Source of the DNA: Microbacterium lacus
GTDB taxonomy: Bacteria; Actinomycetota; Actinomycetes; Actinomycetales; Microbacteriaceae
Length of the DNA: 64,000 nt
Direction of reading: 5' to 3'
Assembly: GCF_002812805.1 (NCBI RefSeq)
Contig: NZ_NMUM01000030.1
Span: forward strand, 372,001-436,000
Part shown: piece after piece, positions 54,554 through 63,628 of the stretch
Position numbering within the stretch: position 1 is the first letter of the stretch
Layout: every line of letters starts with the position of its first letter
Made by a program: the position numbers and the translations under genes
Notes under the pieces: model-generated
The model's database searches: none
What the model was told of the DNA's origin: nothing
What the model saw: the letters and a program-made list of their open reading frames with translations, nothing else

Positions 54554-55519
54554 CTACACGCGCGAGGCAAGGAACGCCGTCTGCGCGAGCCACTGGTAGG
54601 TCGACCCGCCCTCGTGCTCGTTGAAGGGGTAGACCTCGATCGCTTTCTCGCCCGCGTAGCGGTTGTAGGCGGCGAACACGGTCGAAGGCGGGCAGATCGG
54701 ATCGAGTAGTCCCACCGAGAACAGGGCGGGCGCCGCGGCATGCGTCGCCATCGTCGCTCCGTCGAAGTACGACAGGGTGCGAAACACCCGCTCCTGCGCA
54801 CCACGGTGGATCGACAGGTAGCGCACGATCTCGTTGTAGGGGTCGTGGTCGGTCATGCCGACCGCACGCTCGAAGTGGCAGAGGAACGGCACATCGGGCA
54901 TTGCGGCGACGAGCCCGTCGCTGAGCCCCGCGGCGGCCAGCGCGATGCCTCCGCCCTGGCTCCCGCCGCACACCGCGACCCGCTCCGGGTCGACGCGGTT
55001 CATCGTGCGGACGGCATCGATCGCCCGCACCGCATCGGTATAGACCCGGCGATAGTAGTAATCGGCGGGGTCTTCGATCCCCCGAGTCATGAATCCACTG
55101 AACGAGGGGCCCGTGCCGTGCGGATCGGGGGTCGCGCCGCCCGTGCCCCACGCGGAGCCCTGACCGCGCGTGTCCATGAACAGGTAGGCGTACCCGGCCG
55201 AGACCCAGCCGAGCCGCTCGAACGGAAGCCCCCGACCCCCGCCGTATCCGTTGTACTCGACCACCGCCGGCAGGCGGCCCTCGGTGCCGGCGGGGAGCAA
55301 AAGCCACGCCCTGATCGGGTCGCCGGCGAAGCCGGGGAAGGTGACGTCGAAGACCTCGATCGTCGAGAGCGGGCTCTCGACCGGAATCACCTCGACCGGC
55401 ACGTCGTGCGCACGCGCCTCGGCAAGTGTGCCGCGCCAGAACTCGTCGAAGTCCGGCGGGACCGCGATCTCGGGCGAGTACTCGCGCAGGTCGTTCAGCG
55501 GCAGGTCGAAGCGGGGCAT
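54554..55519 (-). CDS. Acetyl esterase of the acetylxylan esterase / cephalosporin C deacetylase family
   Basis: This 321-residue alpha/beta hydrolase has the nucleophile elbow GGSQGG, an Asp in GLLDPICPPST and the His in NEHEGG. The family has the DTRGQGS stretch and acts as a hexamer on acetylated sugars. It is cytoplasmic. Adjacent to a mannan-utilisation locus it may deacetylate acetyl-mannooligosaccharides (inference). It lies 68 bp from the lacI gene on the same strand, so the two may share a transcript. Confidence 0.85.
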   Translation of the reverse strand: MPRFDLPLNDLREYSPEIAVPPDFDEFWRGTLAEARAHDVPVEVIPVESPLSTIEVFDVTFPGFAGDPIRAWLLLPAGTEGRLPAVVEYNGYGGGRGLPFERLGWVSAGYAYLFMDTRGQGSAWGTGGATPDPHGTGPSFSGFMTRGIEDPADYYYRRVYTDAVRAIDAVRTMNRVDPERVAVCGGSQGGGIALAAAGLSDGLVAAMPDVPFLCHFERAVGMTDHDPYNEIVRYLSIHRGAQERVFRTLSYFDGATMATHAAAPALFSVGLLDPICPPSTVFAAYNRYAGEKAIEVYPFNEHEGGSTYQWLAQTAFLASRV

Positions 55520-55587
55520 GTCGTTCGTCTCCAGGGGTCGGGTCGGGGATCGAGTGGGATGAGGCTGGGGGTCGGGCGAGGGCCGGG

Positions 55588-56613
55588 TCAGTGGTCGTCG
55601 CCCGTCGGCGCCGGACGCTCACCGCTGCCGCGCTCGATGATCCACGTGGGCAGCTCGACCTGACGAGTGAATCCCGCCGGATCGCCGATGCGCTCCATCG
55701 CCGCCAGCGCGGCCTGTCGGCCCAGCTCGAACGGGTCGTAGCTGATCACGCTCACACCGATGACGTCCGCGGTGTCAAAGTCGTCGAAGCCGACGAGGGC
55801 CGTGCGTCCGGCTGCATCTCGATCGCGCAGCACCCGCAAGGCTCCGATCGTCATCCGGTTGTTTCCCGCGATCAGGGCGGTCGGCGCGTCCTCGGACGAG
55901 AGTAAGTCGTCCACGATCCTGTCGGGTGGGATCGTCAGGTCGTCCTCGAGCCGCTCCCACCGGGAGCTGTCATGGATGCCGTATTCAGCCAGGGCGTCGC
56001 GGTAGCCACGCAGGCGCTCCTTCTGCGTGTAGACGGATGCCGGATTGCACACGTAGCCGATGCGCCGATGCCCGCGGGCCAGGAGCCGGCTCGTCGCGTC
56101 GAAGACGCCGCGACGGTTCTCGAGCACGATCGAGTCGGCGACGAGGTTGCGCGCCGGCCGGTCGATCGCGATCACGGGGGTTCCGAGCTGACGCTCACCC
56201 TCCAGGTAGGACTGGTCATCGGCGACCGGGATGAGCAGGAGCGCGCCGATGCGCTGCGCGAGGAGCGCGTCGGCGACCCGTTCCTCGCCCTCGGGCGTGT
56301 CGTCGGTCGTCGCCACGACGAGCGCGTGGCCGTGCGCGGCCAGCTCTTTTTCGATACCCGCGGCGACTTTGTAGTAGAAGGGGTTGCCGAGCTCACCCAT
56401 GATGAACCCGATCGTGTTCGTGCCGCCGCCGCGGCGCAGGTTGCGCGCGAGCGTGTTCGGCCGGAAACGCAGCCGCTTGGCCGCCGCGAGCACACGCTCG
56501 GCCGTTTCGGGTGAGACGAGCTCGCGACTCGCGAACACGCGCGAGACCGTCTTCGAACTCACGCCGGCGAGACGGGCGACGTCGTCGAGGGTCGCGCGGT
56601 TCTGAACCGTCAC
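55588..56613 (-). CDS. LacI-family transcriptional regulator of the mannan locus
   Basis: This 341-residue repressor has the LacI HTH (TLDDVARLAGVSSKTVSRVF, about residues 8-27), a hinge (RPNTLARNLRRGG) and the effector-binding domain (NTIGFIMGELGNPFYYKV). A GTG start at 56613 has AGGAAGG seven bases upstream. It is divergent from the SBP-permease-GH2-GH113 operon and the region between holds several palindromes. It likely represses that operon and its own gene, releasing on a mannooligosaccharide (inference). Confidence 0.88.
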   Translation of the reverse strand: MTVQNRATLDDVARLAGVSSKTVSRVFASRELVSPETAERVLAAAKRLRFRPNTLARNLRRGGGTNTIGFIMGELGNPFYYKVAAGIEKELAAHGHALVVATTDDTPEGEERVADALLAQRIGALLLIPVADDQSYLEGERQLGTPVIAIDRPARNLVADSIVLENRRGVFDATSRLLARGHRRIGYVCNPASVYTQKERLRGYRDALAEYGIHDSSRWERLEDDLTIPPDRIVDDLLSSEDAPTALIAGNNRMTIGALRVLRDRDAAGRTALVGFDDFDTADVIGVSVISYDPFELGRQAALAAMERIGDPAGFTRQVELPTWIIERGSGERPAPTGDDH

Positions 56614-56636
56614 TGACTCACCTTCCTGGGATTCCG

Positions 56637-56678
56637 GTTAGCCTAACATCGCTTCGGCATCATGTCGACGTCAGACAT
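56637..56678. promoter_or_regulatory. Palindromes in the lacI-SBP divergent region
   Basis: GTTAG-C-CTAAC (56637-56647) and ATGTC-N7-GACAT (56662-56678) are inverted repeats of LacI-operator size, 24-65 bp from the regulator start. Another, TGAT-AA-ATCA, lies at 56729-56738. Which one binds the regulator cannot be told by eye. Confidence 0.4.
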
Positions 56679-56795
56679 TTCACGGACATCATCACCACCA
56701 CAATGTCGGTTTGCGTCTCAATATTTGTTGATAAATCAGCGCTATAGCCCATGAATGATGCTTCGGACAGACAAAGACAGCGTTGACATTGCGCC

Positions 56796-56824
56796 TTGTG
56801 GATCGCCGCGAATACGCATACTCT
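56796..56824 (+). promoter_or_regulatory. Promoter of the mannan ABC operon
   Basis: TTGTGG (56796-56801) and TACTCT (56819-56824) are 17 bp apart, about 80 bp before the ATG at 56903. TACTCT is also the -10 of the rhamnoside operon. A TTGACA at 56783 has no matching -10. Confidence 0.45.
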
Positions 56825-56902
56825 GGCCCGGCGATACGCCGCGCGACGATGCGGCGGCAACAGCACCTCAGTTCAAAGCTGAACCTGACAAGGAGAGATC
56901 AC

Positions 56903-58219
56903 ATGGCTAGGAAGACACTGGCGGGCATCACACTGCTCGTCGCGACCGCCGTCGCGGTCAGTGGCTGCACGGGTGGTTCCGGCGCCAATGACGCGGACAA
57001 CACGATCGACGGCGAGGTGACGGGCGAGGTGACCTTCGTCACGTGGCGCACCGACCTCGTGCAGGATGGCACCTTCGACGCGTACGCGGAGGAGTTCCAC
57101 GAGATGTACCCCAACGCGACCGTGACGTTCGAAGGCATCACCGACTACGAGGGCGAGTTGAAGACGCGTCTGTCGACGACGAACTACGGTGACGTGCTGG
57201 GCATCCCGAACAGCGTCCAGCCCGACCAGTTCGCCGACTTCTTCGAGCCTCTCGGGGATACCGAAGAGCTCACGGCCGACTACCGATTCCTGGCGCCCAA
57301 GAGCTACGACGGCACGCAGTACGGCCTGGCACTCGGCGGCAACGCCAACGGCATCGTGTACAACACGGCCGTCTTCGAAGAGGCCGGCATCACCGCGCCC
57401 CCCGCCACCGAAGACGAGTGGCTCGCGGCGATGGAGAAGATTCAGGCGAACACCGACGCCATCCCGATGTACACGAACTATAAGGACGGCTGGCCCCTCA
57501 GCCAATGGTCGGGCAACATCGGCGCCGTGACCGGCGACCCCGAGGCCATGAATGCGATGGCGACCGAGGATGCGCCGTGGACTGAGGGCACCGACATCTT
57601 CGCGATCGACTCGCTCGTCTACGACACGGTCGCTGGTGGCTACACCGAGGAAGACCCGCTGACCACCAACTGGGAGCAGTCGAAGGTCGACTTCGCGACC
57701 GGCAAGATCGCCACGATGGCGCTCGGCTCGTGGGCCATCTCGCAACTGCAGGCGGCGGCGACCGACGCCGGCGAGGACCCGTCCGTCGTGGGCTACATGA
57801 CATTCCCCTCGACCGTGGACGGCGCCCAGTACGCGATGGTGGGCGGCGACTACAACCTCGGCATCAACAAGAACTCTTCCGTCAAGGCCGCCGCCATGGC
57901 GTGGATCGACTACCTGATCGAGGACTCGGGGTTCACCGAGTCGCAGGGCATGGTCTCAGCACTGCTGGCCGACCCGTTGCCCGAGAACCTCACCGGGCTC
58001 TCCGACGCGGGTGTTGAGCTCATCGAGCTGAACGCGGCACCGGTGGGGCAAGAGGCACTGTTCACCAACATCGCCGACACCGCCCAGATCGACGTCTGGG
58101 GCAACCTGTACCGCCAGAAGCTCATCGACATCGCGCGCGGCGCCGCCGACGGCGACAAGGAGTCCTACTTCGACGAGCTGAACACCCGCTGGGCCGAGGC
58201 CCGCGCCGAGGTGGGCTGA
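56903..58219 (+). CDS. Carbohydrate-binding ABC lipoprotein of the mannan locus
   Basis: This 438-residue SBP has a signal peptide with lipobox VSGC (C22), the family-1 sugar-binding fold (VTFVTWRTDLVQDGTFDAYA, later GGDYNLGINKNSS) and a typical C-terminal helical segment. The start is fixed by AAGGAGA. It precedes two permeases and two hydrolases, so mannooligosaccharides are the best guess for its ligand. Binding residues cannot be deduced. Confidence 0.9.
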   Translation: MARKTLAGITLLVATAVAVSGCTGGSGANDADNTIDGEVTGEVTFVTWRTDLVQDGTFDAYAEEFHEMYPNATVTFEGITDYEGELKTRLSTTNYGDVLGIPNSVQPDQFADFFEPLGDTEELTADYRFLAPKSYDGTQYGLALGGNANGIVYNTAVFEEAGITAPPATEDEWLAAMEKIQANTDAIPMYTNYKDGWPLSQWSGNIGAVTGDPEAMNAMATEDAPWTEGTDIFAIDSLVYDTVAGGYTEEDPLTTNWEQSKVDFATGKIATMALGSWAISQLQAAATDAGEDPSVVGYMTFPSTVDGAQYAMVGGDYNLGINKNSSVKAAAMAWIDYLIEDSGFTESQGMVSALLADPLPENLTGLSDAGVELIELNAAPVGQEALFTNIADTAQIDVWGNLYRQKLIDIARGAADGDKESYFDELNTRWAEARAEVG

Positions 58220-58285
58220 CCCACGACCATCGCACCGGCCGGGGCGGACGACGTCCCGGCCGGTGCCCGTCGAACGGATGCTGTG

Positions 58286-59314
58286 ATGTCATTCTCCACT
58301 GCCGGGCCCACCGGGACGGGTGCCGCTGGGCCCCTCGTCGCCGTCACCCCCGAGGAGCTCGATCTCGCCGAGATCGCCGACTCCGACCGTCCGCGGCGAC
58401 GTCGCCGCCGACGCCGCTCCGGCGCCGCTGCCGGCGCCCCCGCGGGTCGAGGCCTCCTCGCGTCACTCACCCCCTACCTCTTCATCGGCGCGGCCGTGGG
58501 CCTGCTGCTCCTGTTGACATACCTGCCCGCGGTCAACATGCTGTGGTACTCGGTCACCGACTGGGACGGGCTTGACCTCGACAAGAACTTCATCGGGTTC
58601 GACAACTACGTCGACGTGTTCACCGACCCGCAGATATTCGGGGTGTTCTTCGTCAGTCTCTACTACTTCGCGGGCGCATTCGTGCAGATGGCGATCGCCC
58701 TCTACTTCGCCGCTCTCCTGTCGACGTCGACACGGTTCTCGAACTTCTTCCGCGGCGTGCTGTTCTTCCCGTACCTGATCAACGGCGTCGCGATCGGCTT
58801 CGTTTTCCTCTACCTGTTCCAGCCGGACGGGACACTCGACACGGTGCTGAGCTGGTTCGGGCTGAGCGATCCGCCGCAGTGGCTCGGCGACCCCGACATC
58901 GCGAACTACTCGCTCGCCGGCACCAGCGTATGGCGCTACACGGGCATGAACTTCGTGCTGTTCCTCGGGGCGATCCAGTCGATCCCTGCCGAGTTCTACG
59001 AGGCCGCCGAGATCGACGGAGCGAGCAAGTGGCAGCAGTTCTGGGCGCTCACCTTCCCCGGAATCCGTCGCATCATCGGCCTCACGTTCATCCTCGCGGT
59101 AGCGGGCAGCCTGGCGGTGTTCGAGATCCCCTTCATCATGACCGGTGGCGCGAACGGCACGTCGACGTTCGTCATCCAGACGCTGCAGACGGCATTCAAC
59201 TTCCGCCAGGTGGGCCTAGCGTCCGCCATGGCGGTCGTGCTGCTGCTCATCGTCCTGCTGGTCACCTGGGTCCAGCGCAAACTCTTCCCCGACGAGAAGG
59301 TCGAGCTGTCATGA
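58286..59314 (+). CDS. Carbohydrate ABC transporter permease (MalF-like)
   Basis: This 342-residue permease has six hydrophobic segments and the EAA loop FYEAAEIDGASKWQQFWAL. Adjacent GTG and ATG codons open the gene; I take the ATG. The stop overlaps the next permease (ATGA). The first 60 residues are Arg-rich and cytoplasmic. It is the CUT1-type partner of the MalG-like protein, with the ATPase presumably elsewhere in the genome. Confidence 0.9.
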   Translation: MSFSTAGPTGTGAAGPLVAVTPEELDLAEIADSDRPRRRRRRRRSGAAAGAPAGRGLLASLTPYLFIGAAVGLLLLLTYLPAVNMLWYSVTDWDGLDLDKNFIGFDNYVDVFTDPQIFGVFFVSLYYFAGAFVQMAIALYFAALLSTSTRFSNFFRGVLFFPYLINGVAIGFVFLYLFQPDGTLDTVLSWFGLSDPPQWLGDPDIANYSLAGTSVWRYTGMNFVLFLGAIQSIPAEFYEAAEIDGASKWQQFWALTFPGIRRIIGLTFILAVAGSLAVFEIPFIMTGGANGTSTFVIQTLQTAFNFRQVGLASAMAVVLLLIVLLVTWVQRKLFPDEKVELS

Positions 59315-60216
59315 CCGCCCTGCAGAGCAACCCCGAAACGGCCGTCCCGCTCGGCCCCCCGCGCCGGCGGCGAGGCGGCAGCGACGCCACGATCGCGACC
59401 CGCCGCATCGCGGGAACGACGACCAAGTACGCCTCACTCATCATCGGCGTGCTGTTCACCCTGATCCCCCTGAGCGTCGTGTTCATCGCGAGCTTCAAGA
59501 CGTCTCAGGAGTTCGGTCAGTCGGGCCCGTTCGACGCGCCCGCGAACTGGTTCAACATCGACAACTACGTGACCGCGTTCGAGAAAGGCGGCATGGTCGA
59601 GGGGTTCATCAACACCACGATCGTGCTCGTCTTCTCGCTCGTCGGCACGATCCTGATCGGCACGATGGCCGCTTATGCGCTCGATCGGTTCACCTTTCGG
59701 GGCAAGAAGCTCATCGTCGCCCTCTTCCTGGTCGCGACTCTCATCCCCGGTGTCACGAGCCAGGTCGCCACGTTCCAGATCATCAACGGCCTGGGACTGT
59801 ACGACAATATGGCGGCGCTCGTGCTGCTGTTCATGGGAACCGACATCATCTCGATCTACATCTTCATCCAGTTCATGCAGTCCATCCCCGTCTCGCTCGA
59901 CGAGGCCGCCATGCTCGACGGCGCGAACCGCTGGACGATCTACTGGCGCGTCATCCTCCCCCTGCTCAAGCCCGCGATCGCGACCGTCGTGATCATCAAG
60001 GGCATCGCGATCTACAACGAGTTCTATATGCCCTTCCTCTACCTGCCCTCGCACGAGATGATCTCGACGTCGCTCTTCCGCTTCAAGGGGCCCTTCGGCG
60101 CCCACTGGGAGATCATCGCCGCGGGGACCGTGCTCGTCATCGTCCCCACCCTCATCGCGTTTCTCGTCCTGCAGCGGTTCATCTACCGCGGCCTCACGGC
60201 GGGAGCGGTCAAGTGA
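59311..60216 (+). CDS. Carbohydrate ABC transporter permease (MalG-like)
   Basis: This 301-residue permease has six hydrophobic segments and the EAA loop LDEAAMLDGANRWTIYWRVI. Its start overlaps the MalF-like stop and its stop overlaps the GH2 start (GTGA), so the importer and the first hydrolase are translated together. The ATG at 59311 is fixed by this overlap. Confidence 0.9.
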   Translation: MTALQSNPETAVPLGPPRRRRGGSDATIATRRIAGTTTKYASLIIGVLFTLIPLSVVFIASFKTSQEFGQSGPFDAPANWFNIDNYVTAFEKGGMVEGFINTTIVLVFSLVGTILIGTMAAYALDRFTFRGKKLIVALFLVATLIPGVTSQVATFQIINGLGLYDNMAALVLLFMGTDIISIYIFIQFMQSIPVSLDEAAMLDGANRWTIYWRVILPLLKPAIATVVIIKGIAIYNEFYMPFLYLPSHEMISTSLFRFKGPFGAHWEIIAAGTVLVIVPTLIAFLVLQRFIYRGLTAGAVK

Positions 60217-62663
60217 GCGCCGCACGCGCGCTGCACGAGGGCTGGACCCTTCGCGCGGCGGGGGGACCGGCGCCCGCCGAGATCGCGGACGTCGTCGTCC
60301 CGGCGCAGGTGCCCGGATGCGTCCACGTCGACCTCCTCGCGGCGGGACTCATTCCCGACCCCTACCAGGGCGTGAACGAGGCGCTGCTGGCCTGGATCGG
60401 GCTCGTCGACTGGACCTACCGGACGAGCTTCGACTGGTCGCCCGACGGCCAGACACGCCATGACCTCGTGTTCGACGGCGTCGACACGGTCGCCACAATC
60501 GAGTTCAACGGCACAGTGCTCGGCGATGTGGCGAACCAGCACCGCTCGTACCGCTACGACGTCGGTTCGCTGCTCGTCGAGGGTGAGAACACGATCGAGG
60601 TGCGCTCCCGCGCGCCCGTGCCTTATGCGAACGCCGAGTCGCTGCGACTGGGCGCACGGCCGCGCCCCTATCCGCTCCCGTACGAAGCGATCCGCAAGTC
60701 CGCCTGCAACTTCGGCTGGGACTGGGGCATCGCGACCTTCACGAGCGGGCTGTGGCGCGGTGTGCGGCTGGAGTCGTGGTCGGTCGCTCGGCTCGCCGAG
60801 GTGCGCGTCGCCGCGCTCGTCGACGCGGAGAGCGTGGGCGGCCGCGTCGTCGTGGATGCACGGATCGAACGCGCGACGGATGCGCCGCTATCGCTCGCCG
60901 TGACGGTCGAGGGCGTCACCGAGACGGCCGTCGTGAGCGGCGACCGGGTGCACGTCGAGACGACGCTTGCGAGCGTCGAGCGCTGGTGGCCCGTCGGCTA
61001 CGGTGCGCAGCCCCTGTCGGACGTCACGATCGAGTTGCGGGACGACGGTGCGGCCCACGCATCCGTCCATGACATCGCGCACCGCCGCGTCGGGTTCCGC
61101 TCGCTCCGCTGGGACACGACGCCGGATGCCTCCGGCACACCTTTCACCCTCGTCGTCAACGACGTCCCTGTCTTCGTCAAGGGCGCCAACTGGATCCCCG
61201 ACGATGCCCTTCCGGTGCGCGTGGACCGCGAGCGATACGAGCGACGCTTGCGCCAGGCGACGCGCGCGAACCTCAACCTGATCCGCGTGTGGGGCGGCGG
61301 CATCTACGAGTCCGACGACTTCTACGACCTCTGCGACGAGCTCGGTCTGCTCACCTGGCAGGACTTCCTGTTCGCGTGCGCCGCTTACCCCGAAGAGGAG
61401 CCGATCCGCTCCGAGGTCGCGGCCGAGGCGCACGAGAACATCGTTCGCCTCGGGTCCCACGCGTCGCTGGCCCTGCTCACGGGCAACAACGAGAACCTCT
61501 GGGGGTACGAGGACTGGGGCTGGCAGGCGCGACTCGACGGCCGCACCTGGGGCGCGCACTACTACTACGAGATGCTCCCGGGCTTGGTCTCCGACCTCGC
61601 CCCACACGTGCCATACTCCCCCGGCAGCCCGTTCAGCCCCGGCGGCGAGCACCCGAACGACGAGGCGCACGGCTCGATGCACCTGTGGGAGCAGTGGAAC
61701 AGGCAGGACTGGCTCACCTATCGCGACCACCGGCCGCGTTTCGTCGCCGAGTTCGGCTGGCAGGCGCCACCGACCTGGTCTACCCTGACGCGGTCGCTGG
61801 ACGACGCCCCGCTCACCCCGGAGTCGCCGGGCATGATCGTGCACCAGAAGGCGATGGAGGGCAACGTCAAGCTGACGAACGGCCTCCTGCCTCACTACCG
61901 GGTACCCGACGACATGGAGACGTGGCACTGGGCGATGCAGCTGAACCAGGCCAACGCGGTCGGTGCGGCGCTCGATCACTTCCGCTCGCACGCCCCGCAC
62001 ACGATGGGGGCGATCGTCTGGCAGCTCAACGACTGCTGGCCCGTGACCTCGTGGGCCGCGATCGACGGCGATGAGCGGCCCAAACCGCTCTTCTACGCTC
62101 TGCGCAACGCGTTCGCGCCACGGATCGTCACGATCCAGCCTCGCGAAGATGGTCTCACCGCGATCGCGAGCAACGACACCGCCGAGGCCTGGACGGGTTC
62201 GCTGCGCTTCGTTCGGCGCGACTTCGCGGGAACAGTGCTGGCCGAGGCGAGCGCGCCCGTCGAGATGGCCCCGCACGGACGAACCGAGGTCGTGGTCCCG
62301 GCAGACGTCCGGACGGCGGGCGACGCCGGTTCGGAGGTCCTCAGCGCCGAGCTCGAGGGCGTCCGCGGCGTGTGGTTCTTCGCCGAGGGACGCGACAGCG
62401 CGCTGTCCGCTCCCGAACTGACGATCGACGCGGCGGCCCATCAGGACGGCCTGGATGTCACGATCACGGCACGCACGCTCGTGCGGGACCTGACGCTCCT
62501 GGTCGACAAGATCCGACCCGAGGCCGTCGCCGACGAGGGCCTGGTGACCCTGCTGCCGGGCGAGTCCGTCACGATCCGCGTCGCGGGTCTGACGGAGCAG
62601 GATGCCGCACGCCTGGACGAAGCGGGCATCGTGTGCACGGCGAACGAATTGGTGGCACGATGA
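60213..62663 (+). CDS. Glycoside hydrolase family 2 beta-mannosidase
   Basis: This 816-residue GH2 enzyme has an N-terminal jelly-roll domain, beta-sandwich domains and the barrel with an acid/base Asn-Glu in TGNNENLWGYED and a nucleophile Glu in VAEFGWQAPP. The WDWGI-like segment NFGWDWGIATF is typical of beta-mannosidases rather than beta-galactosidases. It removes terminal mannose from mannooligosaccharides in the cytoplasm. The GTG start overlaps the permease stop; its stop overlaps the next hydrolase. Confidence 0.9.
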   Translation: MSAARALHEGWTLRAAGGPAPAEIADVVVPAQVPGCVHVDLLAAGLIPDPYQGVNEALLAWIGLVDWTYRTSFDWSPDGQTRHDLVFDGVDTVATIEFNGTVLGDVANQHRSYRYDVGSLLVEGENTIEVRSRAPVPYANAESLRLGARPRPYPLPYEAIRKSACNFGWDWGIATFTSGLWRGVRLESWSVARLAEVRVAALVDAESVGGRVVVDARIERATDAPLSLAVTVEGVTETAVVSGDRVHVETTLASVERWWPVGYGAQPLSDVTIELRDDGAAHASVHDIAHRRVGFRSLRWDTTPDASGTPFTLVVNDVPVFVKGANWIPDDALPVRVDRERYERRLRQATRANLNLIRVWGGGIYESDDFYDLCDELGLLTWQDFLFACAAYPEEEPIRSEVAAEAHENIVRLGSHASLALLTGNNENLWGYEDWGWQARLDGRTWGAHYYYEMLPGLVSDLAPHVPYSPGSPFSPGGEHPNDEAHGSMHLWEQWNRQDWLTYRDHRPRFVAEFGWQAPPTWSTLTRSLDDAPLTPESPGMIVHQKAMEGNVKLTNGLLPHYRVPDDMETWHWAMQLNQANAVGAALDHFRSHAPHTMGAIVWQLNDCWPVTSWAAIDGDERPKPLFYALRNAFAPRIVTIQPREDGLTAIASNDTAEAWTGSLRFVRRDFAGTVLAEASAPVEMAPHGRTEVVVPADVRTAGDAGSEVLSAELEGVRGVWFFAEGRDSALSAPELTIDAAAHQDGLDVTITARTLVRDLTLLVDKIRPEAVADEGLVTLLPGESVTIRVAGLTEQDAARLDEAGIVCTANELVAR

Positions 62664-63628
62664 CGACGCTGATCGAACGCCTCGGCGAGCCCATCTGCGG
62701 GATGACCTGGGGCTGGGTGGGCACCCGCGGCACGTGGGCCACCCGCACCGCCGCGGATTCGATGGCGCGGATGGCCGAGCACGCCGTCACCTGGACCGCG
62801 CTGGCGTACGCGGCCGAACAGGCGACACCGTTCTCGACCGACATACCCTTCCGCGACACCCCGACCGTGACCGACGACGAGATCACGTGGGCCATCCGCG
62901 AAGCCAAGCGGCTGGGCATGAAAGTCGTGCTCAAGCCCGTCGTGAACTGCGCCGACGGCACCTGGCGCGCACACATCGGCTTCTTCGACTGGGACGTTCC
63001 GAACGAGCCGAGCTGGTCGGAATGGTTCGCCTCGTACCGGGAGTTCATCCTGCACGCCGCACGGATCGCCGAAGCCGAGGGGTGCGAGATGCTCTGCATC
63101 GGCTGCGAGATGGTTCGCGCCGACGGGCAGGAGGCCCACTGGCGGCGCCTGGTCGCCGACGTGCGCGAGGTCTACGGCGGGCTGGTGACCTACAACTGCG
63201 ACAAATACCAGGAAGACCACGTCACGTGGTGGGACGCCGTCGATGTGATCTCATCGAGCGGCTACTACCCGATAGACGAGTGGGAGCAGCAGCTGGATCG
63301 CATCGAACGCGTGGTCGAAGCATCCGGCAAGCCCTTCTTCTTCATGGAGGCCGGATGCCCCAGCCGCACCGGTTCCGCCCAGCTCCCGAACGACTGGGCA
63401 CTGCCGGGAGAACCCTCGGGTGCCGAGCAACTCACGTACTACCAGGCGATGTTCGCCGCCTGCCGGAACCGGCCATGGGTGGGCGGGCTGATGCTCTGGG
63501 ACTGGCCGGCCGACCTCTACGACGCGGACGCGGCCGCGTGTAACGACGACTACTGCCCGTACGGGAAGCCGGCGGGAACATACCTGCGCGCGACCTATCG
63601 CGCGTGGCACGAGGAGACGAAGCCATGA
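62660..63628 (+). CDS. Glycoside hydrolase, GH113-like endo-beta-mannanase
   Basis: This 322-residue barrel enzyme has WGWVGTRGTWAT at the N-terminus, a first glutamate in CIGCEMVRADGQEAHW and a second in FFFMEAGCPS; in GH113 these are the acid/base and nucleophile. The WLxxMxxWDWP-like end (GLMLWDWPADLYD) also fits. Without a signal peptide it would act on imported mannooligosaccharides. The family assignment rests on memory of these motifs and could be a neighbour clan GH-A family. Confidence 0.75.
   Translation: MTTLIERLGEPICGMTWGWVGTRGTWATRTAADSMARMAEHAVTWTALAYAAEQATPFSTDIPFRDTPTVTDDEITWAIREAKRLGMKVVLKPVVNCADGTWRAHIGFFDWDVPNEPSWSEWFASYREFILHAARIAEAEGCEMLCIGCEMVRADGQEAHWRRLVADVREVYGGLVTYNCDKYQEDHVTWWDAVDVISSSGYYPIDEWEQQLDRIERVVEASGKPFFFMEAGCPSRTGSAQLPNDWALPGEPSGAEQLTYYQAMFAACRNRPWVGGLMLWDWPADLYDADAAACNDDYCPYGKPAGTYLRATYRAWHEETKP

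Noticed and set aside
56783-56788. TTGACA as the -35 of the mannan operon
   Set aside because: No -10-like hexamer lies 16-18 bases downstream; TTGTGG/TACTCT is better spaced.
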